A stretch of DNA of 64,000 nt from Saltatorellus ferox. Lineage in GTDB: Bacteria > Planctomycetota > UBA1135 > GCA-002686595. Made by a program: the position numbers and the translations under genes. Below are positions 47,576 to 57,315 of the stretch, piece after piece (position 1 is the first letter of the stretch; each line of letters starts with the position of its first letter). The notes beneath the pieces are model-generated. The model was not told the origin of the DNA, did no database searches, and saw only the letters and a list, made by a program, of their open reading frames with translations. The stretch covers positions 6,515,524 through 6,579,523 of the forward strand of contig CP036434.1 of NCBI GenBank assembly GCA_007751475.1, read 5' to 3'.

Positions 47576-47840
47576 CTGAGCCCGATGGCCCACGCGCCGC
47601 TCCACCGCCGCGTCCTGCTTTCCGAAGTCCAGCCGCCCCTCTCGAGGCGGCATGGGTATCCGACCTTCCGACTCTGCCGGTGGTGAACGGCGAAGCTGGC
47701 GATGACGACTCTCCCCCACCCAACGATAGGGGATGATTTCCTCGCCGCCTTCCTCCCCCGCCCCAACATCTGAACCACCGTCTCTGGATCCTCAGATGAC
47801 GAAGATCATGTGCCGACGATCATGGCAGCGGGGGCGAGGT
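47576..47840 (-). mobile_element. IS91-like element copy J, degenerate
   Basis: Matches with many changes the stretch GAGCCCGATGGCCCGCGCGC through the transposase 3' part to GATCATGTGCC and the following GGCAGCGGGGGCG. It lacks the terminus and most of the gene. Older than the other copies. Confidence 0.6.
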
Positions 47841-48123
47841 CAACGTGCGACATGACCACTTGGGCACTGCGAGGGGGTTCCCGGGATCCGTTCCAGATCG
47901 CACGCAGGACCGGTACATCAAGCTTCGCCTCGCTCCCCTTCAAACTCGGCTCCATCCACACGTCGTGGTCCGGCACATGACCGCCAGGGCCATCACCGGA
48001 GAAGATGGGGCCCCTCGCCCGGATGGATCGAGGTGGTTTCTATCATCGTGGTGGCCAGACCGAATTTGCAGGGGCGGTGCGTCCAAGGACGGCGAGGGAC
48101 GCAAGAGGGAGTAGAATCGAGCC

Positions 48124-48636
48124 ATGCGTATCGACACCGCTCGGCTCACGCTCCGGCCTATAGCCCGGGAAGATGCTCCGTTCCTTCGGGACCTCGTGAC
48201 CGAGGACGAGTGGCTACGCTGGATCGGTAGCCGCGGCGTCGAATCCCTCCTGGACGCGGAGCGCTACATCGAGGACGCCATCCTCTCCAGCTACGCGAAG
48301 CATGGTCACGGGCTGTATCTCGTTTCGGAGTCGTCCGGCGGCGAGCCTGTCGGCATCTGTGGACTGCTGCGCCGGGAATCGCTCGATGCACCCGATCTTG
48401 GCTATGCCATTGCCAAGCAGTTCTGTGGGCGTGGTTACGCGACCGAGGCGGCCGCTGCCACCTTACGGCACGCGGAGAGAGACCTCGGGATGTCGCGCGT
48501 GCTTGCGATCACGGACGTTGACCACGTGGCGTCGCATCGAGTCCTGGAGAAGGCGGGGATGCGGAGCAAAGGGACGACGTCGAGTGATGACGGTGCCGTG
48601 CTGGCACTGTTCGATATCGAACTTTCACCGGGTTGA
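48124..48636 (+). CDS. GNAT-family acetyltransferase, RimJ/RimL-like
   Basis: A 170-residue acetyl-CoA-dependent N-acetyltransferase. MRIDTARLTLRPIAREDAPF is the usual RimJ/L start; LYLVSESSGGEPVGICGLLR, DLGYAIAKQFCGRGYATEAA (CoA-binding Q/R-x-x-G-x-A type loop) and VDHVASHRVLEKAGMRSKG follow. Substrate could be a ribosomal protein N-terminus or a small molecule. It ends 6 bp before the next gene, so they likely share a transcript. Confidence 0.9.
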   Translation: MRIDTARLTLRPIAREDAPFLRDLVTEDEWLRWIGSRGVESLLDAERYIEDAILSSYAKHGHGLYLVSESSGGEPVGICGLLRRESLDAPDLGYAIAKQFCGRGYATEAAAATLRHAERDLGMSRVLAITDVDHVASHRVLEKAGMRSKGTTSSDDGAVLALFDIELSPG

Positions 48637-48642
48637 ACTGAT

Positions 48643-49869
48643 ATGCCTGAGGCCACCGCCACACCGAGCCCGATATCACACTCCGCCCGATTCGGGCTCA
48701 TCTCATTCCTGGCGTGCACCGCTGCCTGCGCTTCGGCGGGTCCGAGTCAGCGAGGCCAGTGCGTCCGTGTGGTGGACGAGGCAGGGATGCCGGTGGCTGG
48801 CGCCGAGGTACGGCGGCTCGAGGAACCACTGTGGGCTGGCCGCGTGGGGTCGGTTACGTTCACGGACGAAAGAGGTCGCGCGTTCTTCGACGCTGGAGTC
48901 CATCGACGCTACGAAGCTCGGGCGTCCGACCCGACCCGTCGCTCGCTTCCCTCGGCGGACGGGCTCGATGGCCTCGCGGATTCGCTGGAGACCCCGCTGA
49001 CCCTGAAGCTGCACGAGCTCAAAGTCGGTGCCGTGCGGGTACCCGGGGAACAGATCATGTCGTCGGGCTGTCTCGGTCTTGCCCCGGTGGACGCTGCGGA
49101 GGTGCCGCGCGCGCTCGTCGAACGCTGGCCTGACGCCACCTGGCTCTGCGGCTTCGACGGATCGGGAAGTCTCGGTTCGAAGGTCGAATTGGAGCTCGAC
49201 GTGCTCGGCTTTGCCCCCACCGCCGTGACGCTCCCGCTCGTTCCGGTCACTCGATTCGTATCACCCGTGGTGGTCGGCGCTGCAGGACTCCAGCCCTGGC
49301 CCTGGTTCTGCGTTCCCGTCGTTCTGCGCGACCCCGATGGCGAACCACTGCCGCCGCCGACCATGGACGCAGCGCGGTTGGTGATGTCCGCTCGACGCCT
49401 GCTCGATCCAGGTCAGGAACCGAGGCACCGCCACTACGCCCTCGCTCCGTTGCGTGACGGATCGGAGGAAGTCTGGCTCCCGGAGGGGCGGTACGAGCTG
49501 CGGCTGAATGGCATCAGCAGCCTCGGCGCGGGCGCGCTCCGCTGGAAATCGACCCTCGGTGAACACTTCGTCGAAGCAGCGACCGAAGCCCTCGACGTCG
49601 CGCTGCCCGTCGTCCTCCGCGCGTTGCAGCTGCGCCTCCAGTACAAGAACGAGGAACCGCGCTCCAGCTCGATCAAGGCCAGAAGCGCCGCTGGCTTCGA
49701 GGGATCCTGGGTGGTGGACGGCGCCGAGGGCGCCACGCTGCTTCTGCCGCTCGGTCCTGTCGAGCTGACGCTAGAGGTCCACGGTCCGGAAGGAGAATTC
49801 TGGCGCCTTGAGCGGACCATCGAAGTGCGTGATCCCCCAGGCGCTGAGATCGTCTGGTCCATGCCTTAG
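48643..49869 (+). CDS. lipoprotein with carboxypeptidase-regulatory-like N-terminus
   Basis: A 408-residue predicted lipoprotein: signal ARFGLISFLACTAACASAG with a lipobox cysteine at about residue 29. The next 60 residues (GQCVRVVDEAGMPVAGAEVR, VTFTDERGRAFFDAG) form one CarboxypepD_reg-like repeat. The rest is beta-rich without a recognised family. Directly downstream of the acetyltransferase gene. Confidence 0.72.
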   Translation: MPEATATPSPISHSARFGLISFLACTAACASAGPSQRGQCVRVVDEAGMPVAGAEVRRLEEPLWAGRVGSVTFTDERGRAFFDAGVHRRYEARASDPTRRSLPSADGLDGLADSLETPLTLKLHELKVGAVRVPGEQIMSSGCLGLAPVDAAEVPRALVERWPDATWLCGFDGSGSLGSKVELELDVLGFAPTAVTLPLVPVTRFVSPVVVGAAGLQPWPWFCVPVVLRDPDGEPLPPPTMDAARLVMSARRLLDPGQEPRHRHYALAPLRDGSEEVWLPEGRYELRLNGISSLGAGALRWKSTLGEHFVEAATEALDVALPVVLRALQLRLQYKNEEPRSSSIKARSAAGFEGSWVVDGAEGATLLLPLGPVELTLEVHGPEGEFWRLERTIEVRDPPGAEIVWSMP

Positions 49870-49964
49870 CCCTGGTGGCCAGGTGAGCCGCTGAGCTACC
49901 TGCCGAAGGTCCAGGGGTCTGCGCCACAGAACTGAACCCGTGGGGCATTTCTCGATTGGAGGAG

Positions 49965-50762
49965 ACGGATAGGAACTCCAAGCGGGGTGTCGACACGCTT
50001 ACCGTCGTATTCTGAGGCCCGATTCTCCGCAACCCCTATCCTCACCGTCCACGCGGGAGCGCCCGAGCGGCCAGCGGCCTCTTCGCTGAGCCGAACTCGC
50101 CCGATTTCCCCCTCTCCGAACGGCACCGCTGGATCGCTTCACCACGACCTGCAGCCAGCACCCTTCCCAAGAGTGCTGGCTGGTCTCATATCGCCGGGCC
50201 CGATGGCCCGCGCGCCGCTCTTCCGCAACACCCTACGTCCCGAAGTCCAGCCGCCCCTGCCGAGGCGGCATCGGTATTCGGACCTCGGGCTCTGCCGGTG
50301 GGGAACGGCTCGGCCCTGGCGATGACGGGTCTCCCCCACCGGGCGAATCGGATGACCTCCTCGCCGCCGCTCTCACCCCCTCCAGCACCTTCCGCGCTGT
50401 CTCCGGATCTGTGATCACGGAGATCATGTGCCGACGCCCGCGGCAGCGCGGGCGCTTGAGAACATCTTCCGAAAACACCCGCTTCAGAAGATCTGCCCAG
50501 CGGATGTACCTCTGGTCCTTCGACGGCTCCCCCGCACTCTTCGCGGCGTCTTCATTGGCGACGTCCACCTCCTTCGGCTCCTTCCGAACCACGGGACGCG
50601 GCACCACCAGATCACGCAATGATGAGGCCGGGGCCAGCACTCCCTGATACGTCAGCTGATGCTCGCGCGGATGCGGCGCGAGCGCCGCCAGTCGAGCCAT
50701 GAACTGGTATGGCGTCATGACGAAGCCTTTGGTCCCATCACGCCAGGCCTTGCGCAGCAGCC
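49965..50762 (-). mobile_element. IS91-like element copy K
   Basis: Constant end at 49965, same subtype as copy I (identical for about 200 bp), transposase stop at 50233, breaking off at about 50762 within CCTTGCGCAGCAGCC. It lies between genes, 95 bp after the lipoprotein stop. Confidence 0.83.
50233..50762 (-). pseudogene. IS91-like transposase fragment (copy K)
   Basis: About 175 residues from LLRKAWRDGTKGFVMTPYQF to RQGRLDFGT. No HUH motif. Confidence 0.78.
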
Positions 50763-51079
50763 AGCAACGGGAGGTGGACGGGCGCGCAAGGACAGGGGAC
50801 ACTTCTGCTCGATCCCGGCCTCGGCGCCCGGGGCGGCTTCTGAGCTTCTGTTTGGCGATAGACGGCTCAGCTGCTGCTGTTTTCCCGAGGCTGGGATCTT
50901 CTATTCCGTCAAGGCGAGCGCGTGGGCGTCGGATAGGCGTTGAATCGACGACGTGGCTCGACGCGAGCCAATTGGGGAACCAGATCCAAGAAGTCGTCCC
51001 GCCTTGGATCAGAACCAGAGCCAGCGCGGTGAACGAGCGCGTTCGCGCTGATGAACACCGGAGAGCTTCAGGTTGGCCG
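50763..51079. other. stretch without recognised genes
   Basis: Between IS91-like copy K and an IS21 istA fragment. The open frame covering it on the plus strand (50699-52036) is a by-product of GC-rich antisense sequence. I see no conserved protein, RNA or repeat in it. Confidence 0.4.
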
Positions 51080-51763
51080 TCACGGCCAACGATGACGACC
51101 GGCGGATTGCTCCGGATTCAGACAGTCACCTACACACGTGATCTTCTTCCCGTCGCGCTTCGTCACGATCGTCCGCGAGTTGTCGAAGACGCCGATCAGC
51201 GGCATGCCGCCAAAGTAGTCGTAGGCCTCGAAGACGCTGTAGCAGATCGTTTCGACGGTCTCGTCCGGAACGACGCGCACGCGCACGGTCCGAGAGTACC
51301 GAAGCTGGGACGCGAAGAAGCGGATGCGCTCCCTCGTGCCGTCTTGGTACTCGACGACAATCTGACCGAAGTCGTGCTGAGCGAACTCGCCGGGCACGGA
51401 CTCGAAGCGCACGATGCCGTCCGGTTGTTTCGGAGGTCGGTGCTTGCGAACGAAGTCGTACACCGCGCTCTTGCCGCCGTCGTAGCCTTCCTCACGAAGC
51501 CGCTCGACGATGGCGATCGATTGGATCCCGGGCTCACCCTTGATCCAGTCGAGAACCTTCTCCTTGTAGGGCTCGACCTTGCTCCGGCGGCCCATGCGGG
51601 CTTGCGCTTGATCGTCCGTCTTGGCCGGGTCGGTCACTGGGTCTTCCTTGCTCACGCGCACTACCGTAGCGGCGCTCACGTCCGCTGCCTGAGCTGTCCG
51701 ATCCACGGACAGTCCGGCCTGCCGCAGTGTCTGAATTTGGTGACGTTTCATTCCGTCGTACAT
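51080..51763 (-). pseudogene. istA: IS21 transposase IstA, N-terminal half
   Basis: About 227 residues starting MYDGMKRHQIQTLRQAGLSV: helix-turn-helix (SVDRTAQAADVSAATVVRVS), GEPGIQSIAIVERLREEGYD, then the start of the integrase core (ESVPGEFAQHDFGQIVVEYQ with catalytic D, GVFDNSRTIVTKRDG with the second D region). The frame leaves the family at about 51125, so the C-terminal half and istB are missing. Terminal-type direct repeats (CTCAGACTTTC twice, about 51860-51895) mark the left end of the element. Confidence 0.82.
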
Positions 51764-51968
51764 GCTGTCGGGGCATACACGAACGGCTCTCACCCTGCTC
51801 CGAAGAGCTGCCCGCGATGCCTGGCTGAACGGTCGCCCGTCCACTCAGGGAACTCAGACTTTCCGGAATCGGATGCTCAGACTTTCGGAACTCACAGCGG
51901 CTGGCTCCGAAATCCGCGACTACTTCTGCCCATGGGCCGTCGCCAAGTACGTGCACCGCCTGAACCAC

Positions 51969-52166
51969 TCACTGCCGTCGAATCTCGCTCTGCACAACGA
52001 CCCGGTATGAACGCCCCGCATCGCCGTCGAACTTGACGCGTACGGTGTTCACATCTGCCCCTTGGTTGTGCGTCACGCGTCCCTCGTGTCCCTTAGGGAT
52101 GGTCATAGCTCGAAATTTGAGGTCGACCGCCGCTTCGACTCGCTCATCCCGTACGTAATCCGGCAC
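51969..52166 (-). CDS. small hypothetical protein
   Basis: 65 residues from a GTG start at 52166 that overlaps the stop of the upstream gene by one base (TAGTG), a sign of translational coupling. Composition is charged and beta-like (FRAMTIPKGHEGRVTHNQGA, NTVRVKFDGDAGRSYRVVV), reminiscent of a small SH3-type barrel, but no family is recognised. Third gene of the lipoprotein operon. Confidence 0.6.
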   Translation of the reverse strand: MPDYVRDERVEAAVDLKFRAMTIPKGHEGRVTHNQGADVNTVRVKFDGDAGRSYRVVVQSEIRRQ

Positions 52167-53557
52167 TAGCTGCCTCCCTCAATCTTGCCCGCGAGCTCAC
52201 GCAACGCAGTGACCAATTCCTTTCGGGCTTTTGCTCGTGCAAGCAGCTTGGCGGGATCTCCCGGTGCCGTAGCCACGGCCGCCGTCAGATCTGCATCGAT
52301 TGCAAGGCTCTCGACAAACACCTGCTTCATCCGCTCGGCGCGGAACACGTTCTTGTTCTCAATCAGCTCCGTCGCCGCTCCAATCGCTAGGCCTGAGGGA
52401 GCCGAAACCCAGTCCTTGCTGTTCTCGTCGTCCGCCCCCGCCGAGGCGGGGGCGGCCAGAGGCATCCCGTAGGCTGACGCCAGGACGGAGACGGTTTGGC
52501 CAAGGACGTCGAATGCCGCTTCGGCGGCGCCATCGTTGTCGACTGTGACGCCTTTGAGGTGGTACTCGCCGAGCGACTCCATCTTGATCGCGATTTCCGA
52601 GTTACCGATGAAGGTGAACGCAGTCACCTTGTTGACGAAGGACTTCCAGTTGCGGTCGTCCTCGACCAACTTGGGAATGTTGGGGTCGCTGAGATCGATG
52701 GCGGAAACAATCGTGGCCTCAGCCGCAGCGATACTCTTGTTGATCTCCTCCTTGACTCCCGCAATCACGGGCGCCAATAAGGCGTCCTTAGCTTGACCGA
52801 GCCGCACGAAGGCTTCGTCGACGTTGGAAGGCGTAATTGCGAAGCCGCGAAATGCCGCGAGGGAATCTAGCCGCTCACTAGCCAACTTTCTGATCTCCAA
52901 TGGGGTCCTAGTTTCACCATCCTTCAGCGCCGAGACGAAGGCCGCTTGGACCTCATCGTCCCCCTCGACCTTGACGACGGCTTTGACCCATGCGGCCGCC
53001 CGCTGGTAATCCTCGATGACGGCTGCGATGTCACCCGCGACTCGTGCGTCAACCGCCCTCTTGACTGCCTCGTCTACGTGGGTCTCAAGCTCATCGATGA
53101 TAGTCTGGAGCTCCTCGACCTCGCTTGCCCAGAAGTTGGCCTTCGGCGTTTTGCTCTCCAAGGCCCCCAAGTTGAGCTTATTGAGCTCAAGGCTCACGCG
53201 AGCACGTTGGCTCTTTGTATCGGCCTCGATGGTCTTCAACACCTCAGAGCCGAAGCTGACCGGATCACGTGCGCCATCGGAAAACACGTCAGAGAACGCG
53301 ACCGCGAACGGGAGCACGTTCTGTCGGAACAGTTCGGCAGCCCGGGTGTCGACCCCGTCGAGAATCCGGGCAAAGCTAGCCTTCGCTCTTGCGACATCTC
53401 TCGGAGAAACGCTCAGCTGGGCGTCGTAGACCTCGGTCTTGACCGTCAGTGTCGTCATGCAGGAAGAGACGACGAGCGTCATCAGCCCCGCACCGAGGAT
53501 GGAGCTCTTCAATTTCCCACCCCCGCGTTCAGCTTCGAACCGTTCTCTCGGAACCAC
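52166..53557 (-). CDS. predicted lipoprotein of unknown family
   Basis: Up to 463 residues. A lipoprotein signal is clear (KSSILGAGLMTLVVSSCMTT, lipobox cysteine). The start is uncertain: ATG/GTG at 53557 would overlap the upstream gene by 49 bp, while a TTG at 53512 sits right before the signal and next to the upstream stop. The mature part is mostly helical with coiled-coil-like stretches (EVEELQTIIDELETHVDEAV). No known domain. It shares an operon with 53509-54366 and 51969-52166; all three overlap. Confidence 0.68.
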   Translation of the reverse strand: MVPRERFEAERGGGKLKSSILGAGLMTLVVSSCMTTLTVKTEVYDAQLSVSPRDVARAKASFARILDGVDTRAAELFRQNVLPFAVAFSDVFSDGARDPVSFGSEVLKTIEADTKSQRARVSLELNKLNLGALESKTPKANFWASEVEELQTIIDELETHVDEAVKRAVDARVAGDIAAVIEDYQRAAAWVKAVVKVEGDDEVQAAFVSALKDGETRTPLEIRKLASERLDSLAAFRGFAITPSNVDEAFVRLGQAKDALLAPVIAGVKEEINKSIAAAEATIVSAIDLSDPNIPKLVEDDRNWKSFVNKVTAFTFIGNSEIAIKMESLGEYHLKGVTVDNDGAAEAAFDVLGQTVSVLASAYGMPLAAPASAGADDENSKDWVSAPSGLAIGAATELIENKNVFRAERMKQVFVESLAIDADLTAAVATAPGDPAKLLARAKARKELVTALRELAGKIEGGS

Positions 53558-54366
53558 TTGCGAGCCGCTTGCACGTCAGCAAACTGTTGATCGCTCACAA
53601 CGACGGACGCCGTCGACTCTAGGGCGCGCCCGACCCACCCCTGGATCAATGCGTCGGTGAGCGCGGGATCATCAACGTTGTCCGCTTCGTCTGCGATCGC
53701 CCGCAGTTGCTTCGCAAGCGTCTCTGCTCTCACATCACGGCGCGGCGCCGACGCCTTGGCCAACTCCAGCGCGCCGATCTCATCCTTGAGCAGGAGCTGT
53801 GTCAGGTTGCTCGTGATCTGGCTGGTAGTTGCGAACGACTTGATCCGCTTGATCAAGCCGTCGGCGTTACTGCTCAGAAAGAGCACAAGTCGCGTGTCCT
53901 CCATGGACTGTCCATCCAGCGAACGAAGCGTGATCTCGGGCGGCGAGTCGTCAGCAATCGCCGCCAGCTCCGTCTTATGAGCACCGTCGGCATCAAGCGC
54001 ACTCACATCGCCCGCGTCTTCATCCTGGGGCTGCACGGTTGCAGGCTCATCGGGCCTATCGCTGACCCGGAACCGCCCCCCCTCGAGCTCGCCAAACAGC
54101 GCATCGACTGCCCCCCTGTCGTACACGCCAGCCGCGTAATTGCTGGACGAGAACGCAGTGCGTCCGTGGATCTTTACCCGATAATACTGATTGTGATCCG
54201 TTTCTTGATTCGTCGCAACAAAGAGGAACTGCTCGCTAAACGTGGAACACCCCATGCCAAGGATGCCACAGAAAGCGACGCCGACCGCTCGAAGCCCGAG
54301 TCGACACGCCCGGTGCCTGCGAAATACAGCTACCCCCGTCCCTTCAATACAGCCGTGCTCACGCAC
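53509..54366 (-). CDS. predicted lipoprotein of unknown family
   Basis: About 285 residues from a GTG at 54366 chosen because a signal with lipobox (RAVGVAFCGILGMGCSTFSE) lies 30 residues inside and a GGGGAGA sits upstream; the open frame continues to 54744 with unconvincing composition. The mature part opens EQFLFVATNQETDHNQYYRV, then an acidic linker, then IRSLDGQSMEDTRLVLFLSS-like sequence. First gene of the overlapping three-gene unit. No family recognised. Confidence 0.6.
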   Translation of the reverse strand: MREHGCIEGTGVAVFRRHRACRLGLRAVGVAFCGILGMGCSTFSEQFLFVATNQETDHNQYYRVKIHGRTAFSSSNYAAGVYDRGAVDALFGELEGGRFRVSDRPDEPATVQPQDEDAGDVSALDADGAHKTELAAIADDSPPEITLRSLDGQSMEDTRLVLFLSSNADGLIKRIKSFATTSQITSNLTQLLLKDEIGALELAKASAPRRDVRAETLAKQLRAIADEADNVDDPALTDALIQGWVGRALESTASVVVSDQQFADVQAARKWFRENGSKLNAGVGN

Positions 54367-54764
54367 GCGCCTTCGCTCTCCCCATTGGAATGCGAGTGTT
54401 CGCTCACCCTTGATTATCACGACTGCCCCTATTTTCTCGGTTTTGATGAGCCACCCTCCCCCAGCGGGAGCGCGTTGCAGGCACGAGCGAGGACCATCTC
54501 GCTCAGCCATACAAATAGTACTCTCTTTCCGCACATCGCCGATCAGGTTTCTTCGACTTTCCGGAGCCTCGGATTGAATGGTCTGCGTGCGTGGCACGCC
54601 GCGATCGTGTCGCGACTGTAGCCCGCGTGACGCGCAGTTCCAGCACGCTCTTTCGGCGATCTGAAAGGGAAAAAAGGCAACGAACGTAAACTCTGGTTCG
54701 GCTCGATTTACGTCCATGTCCCTCCTTCCGTTGCATCGCGGCACTTGACGGAGTTCACGTCGAC

Positions 54765-55571
54765 ATGTCGATTACTCGCATGACAGAACGTGAATTCTCC
54801 AGCGGCGATGGCACTTCAGGAGCGCGATCGAATCAGGCGCATGCGGGTGGTCGCTCGCTTACGACCTACACGGTCGGCGCTCTTCCGATCATCAACCAAG
54901 CGCTCTCCCGCATGCGGCTCGCCGAGTTCATGGATGGATACTTGCCGCCGTCCGATGCCCGATCGAAGGTCGGCACGCGAGAAGGCCTGCTTGTCCTCAT
55001 CCGCAGCATCCTCGTGTCACGAGAGCCTGTCTACGGGCTCGGTGAATGGGCCGAGCTGCACGCCCCAGACCTCCTTGGATTGGCGCCGCATCAAGTCTCT
55101 CGGTTGAACGACGACTGCGTGGGGCGCTGCCTCGAGCGCCTGTTCGATGCGGATTACCGCTCGATGGTCCTCGCCCTCATGGCGCACGTGGTCAAGGAGT
55201 TCGACGTCGACTTGGAGCAGCTGCACAACGACTCCACATCGATCACGTTCTTCGGCTCCTATGACGAGGCCACGGCGGCGTCGACTCGACGTGGCAAGCC
55301 GACGCTCGCGATCACCCACGGGCACAACAAGGACCACCGTCCCGACCTCAAGCAGCTGCTGTTCATTCTGACCGTCGCCCGAGACGGCGGAGTCCCGATC
55401 TACTTCAACGCCGCAGACGGCAACGTCACCGACGATCGAACCCACTGCGAGACGTGGGACCTGATGTGCGAGATCGTCGGGCGTAAGGACTTCCTCTACG
55501 TCGCGGACAGCAAGCTCGCCACCCAAGAGAAGTGGTCGCAGATTTCGGAGCCAGCCGCAGGACGTGGATAA
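54765..55571 (+). pseudogene. IS1634/IS4-type transposase (DUF4277), N-terminal half
   Basis: About 260 residues: LTTYTVGALPIINQALSRMR (DUF4277 start), LFDADYRSMVLALMAHVVKE, LEQLHNDSTSITFFGSYDEA (first Asp), GHNKDHRPDLKQLLFILTVA and the second Asp region (VADSKLAT). The frame is cut after WSQISE by an IS3-type insertion at about 55550. Confidence 0.85.
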
Positions 55572-55602
55572 GTTAGGAGGGTAGGGTCGCTGGCACCCAT
55601 CC

Positions 55603-55908
55603 ATGACGAAACGACAGCGCAGAACCCACAGCCCCGAGTTCAAGGCCCGCGTGGCCTTGGAGGCACTGAAGGGGATCAAGCCGATCCATGAGATCGCCTC
55701 GTCCAACGAGATCCATCCAGTCCAGGTCTCGCAGTGGAAGAAGGAGCTCCAGGAGAAGATCGCCGATGTCTTCGAGCGGAAGAACGCCTCCGACCAAGGA
55801 GCCAAGGAAGACGAGAAGAGGATCGAGCAGCTGGAGCGGAAGGTCGGCCAACTCGTGATCGAACGAGACTGGCTCGCAAAAAAGTCCGAGGAGTTGGGGA
55901 TCGACTGA
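55603..55908 (+). CDS. IS3-family transposase OrfA
   Basis: A 101-residue helix-turn-helix plus leucine-zipper protein: RTHSPEFKARVALEALKGIK, HPVQVSQWKKELQEKIADVF, EKRIEQLERKVGQLVIERDW. Its stop overlaps the OrfB ATG (TGATG), so both would be translated together. The element inserted into the IS1634-type gene. Confidence 0.92.
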   Translation: MTKRQRRTHSPEFKARVALEALKGIKPIHEIASSNEIHPVQVSQWKKELQEKIADVFERKNASDQGAKEDEKRIEQLERKVGQLVIERDWLAKKSEELGID

Positions 55909-56046
55909 TGAGGAAGCAGCTCATCGATCACGTCCATCCACAGCTCAGCCTCCGTCGCCAATCCACCTTGCTGGGTGTGAATCGAAATCGGCTTAAGCCG
56001 AAGCCATCGAAGTTCTCCACGGACGATCTCAAGATCTGTGCTGAGC
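55908..56046 (+). pseudogene. IS3-family OrfB, N-terminal fragment
   Basis: About 45 codons (MRKQLIDHVHPQLSLRRQST, LLGVNRNRLKPKP) before an IS91-like end at 56047 truncates it; the DDE integrase core is gone. Confidence 0.85.
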
Positions 56047-57045
56047 TACGGATAGGACTTCCAAGCGGGGTGTCGACACCCCGGTAACCGTAGCCTGGGG
56101 CCTGATTCTTCGCTACCCCCATCCTCGCGGGCCACGCGGGAGCGCCCGAGCGGCCATCGAGCTCTTCGCTGAGCCGAACTCGCCCGATTTCGCCCCCTCC
56201 GACGAGCACCACCGGTTCGCTTCACCACGACCTGCAGCCAGCACCCTCCCCAAGAGTGCTGGCTGATCTCATATCGCCGAGCCCGATGGCCCGCGCGCCG
56301 CTCTTCCGCAGCGCCCTACTTCCCGAAGTCCAACCGCCCCTGCCGTGGCGGCATCGGTATTCGGACCTCGGGCTCTGCCGGTGGGGAACGGCTCGGCCCT
56401 GGCGACGACGGGTCTCTCCCACCCAGCGAATCGGATGATCTCCTCGCCGCCGCTCTCACCCCCTCCAGCACCTTCCGCGCTGTCTCCGGATCTGTGATCA
56501 CGGAGATCATGTGCCTGCGGCCCCGGCAGCGCGGGCAGCTGAGAACATCTTCCGAAAACACCCGCTTCAGAAGATCTGCCCAGCGGATGTACCTCTGGTC
56601 CTTCGACGGCTCCCCCGCACTCTTCGCGGCGTCTTCATTGGCGACGTCCACCTCCTTCGGCTCCTTCCGAACCACGGGACGCGGCACCACCAGATCACGC
56701 AATGATGAGGCCGGGGCCAGCACTCCCTGATACGTCAGCTGATGCTCGCGCGGATGCGGCGCGAGCGCCGCCAGTCGAGCCATGAACTGGTACGGCGTCA
56801 TGACGAAGCCCTTGGTCCCATCACGCCAGGCCTTGCGCAGCAGCCACGAGACCATCCCATCGGGACGGACATCGAAGCGTTCCAGACTGATGGCGGGTCT
56901 TGTCACGTAGCGGCAGAGCTTCTCCAGTTGCGCCCGCTGACCCTTCCGGATCAGCGCACGCAACGAGAACCCGTCAGCGTTCACCACCAGTGGAGGCGGC
57001 ACGTACTGACTCCCCCAACCCGACGACTGGAACGCAAGGCCGAGA
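56047..57045 (-). mobile_element. IS91-like element copy L
   Basis: Constant end at 56047 with palindrome, almost identical to copies C and D, breaking off at about 57045 (AACGCAAGGCCGAGA). It links the IS3 fragment to the phage-type operon. Confidence 0.85.
56316..57045 (-). pseudogene. IS91-like transposase fragment (copy L)
   Basis: About 240 residues, LAFQSSGWGSQYVPPPLVVN to RQGRLDFGK, no HUH motif. Keeps the LSCPRCRGRRHM cysteines. Confidence 0.8.
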
Positions 57046-57315
57046 GCCGTCGGCAGCTGCGAAGCGTGCGAGCACCTGATCTTTCAGGACGAGCCGAGCA
57101 CGTTTGACCACGTCAGCGAGTCCACGTTCTGCTGGCGGTGCTCGGGTTCGAACGCGGACCTCGCGGGGAACCCGATCGAGGAGCTGGACCCCGACGGCAT
57201 CACGCTGGAGAACGTGCGCGAGAAAGGCGAGGAGTACAGCCGGTGGCTGGAAGCCGAGCTCGAGTCCGCGCGGGCCGTTCGGGCCGGTGCGGTGCGCGAG
57301 GAGATCGCCCGATGA
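57046..57315 (+). pseudogene. phage-type zinc-ribbon protein, 5' end cut
   Basis: The frame, open from the IS91-like junction, reads AVGSCEACEHLIFQDEPSTF, then TFCWRCSGSNADLAGNPIEE, and ends EEIAR with a TGA that overlaps the next ATG (ATGA). Two CxxC pairs (CEAC, CWRC) suggest a zinc ribbon. The N-terminus is missing. First visible member of a tightly packed phage-like operon. Confidence 0.65.

Noticed and set aside
50699..52036. Long plus-strand open frame of 445 codons
   Set aside because: It lies antisense to IS91-like and istA coding sequence and has no protein-like composition.
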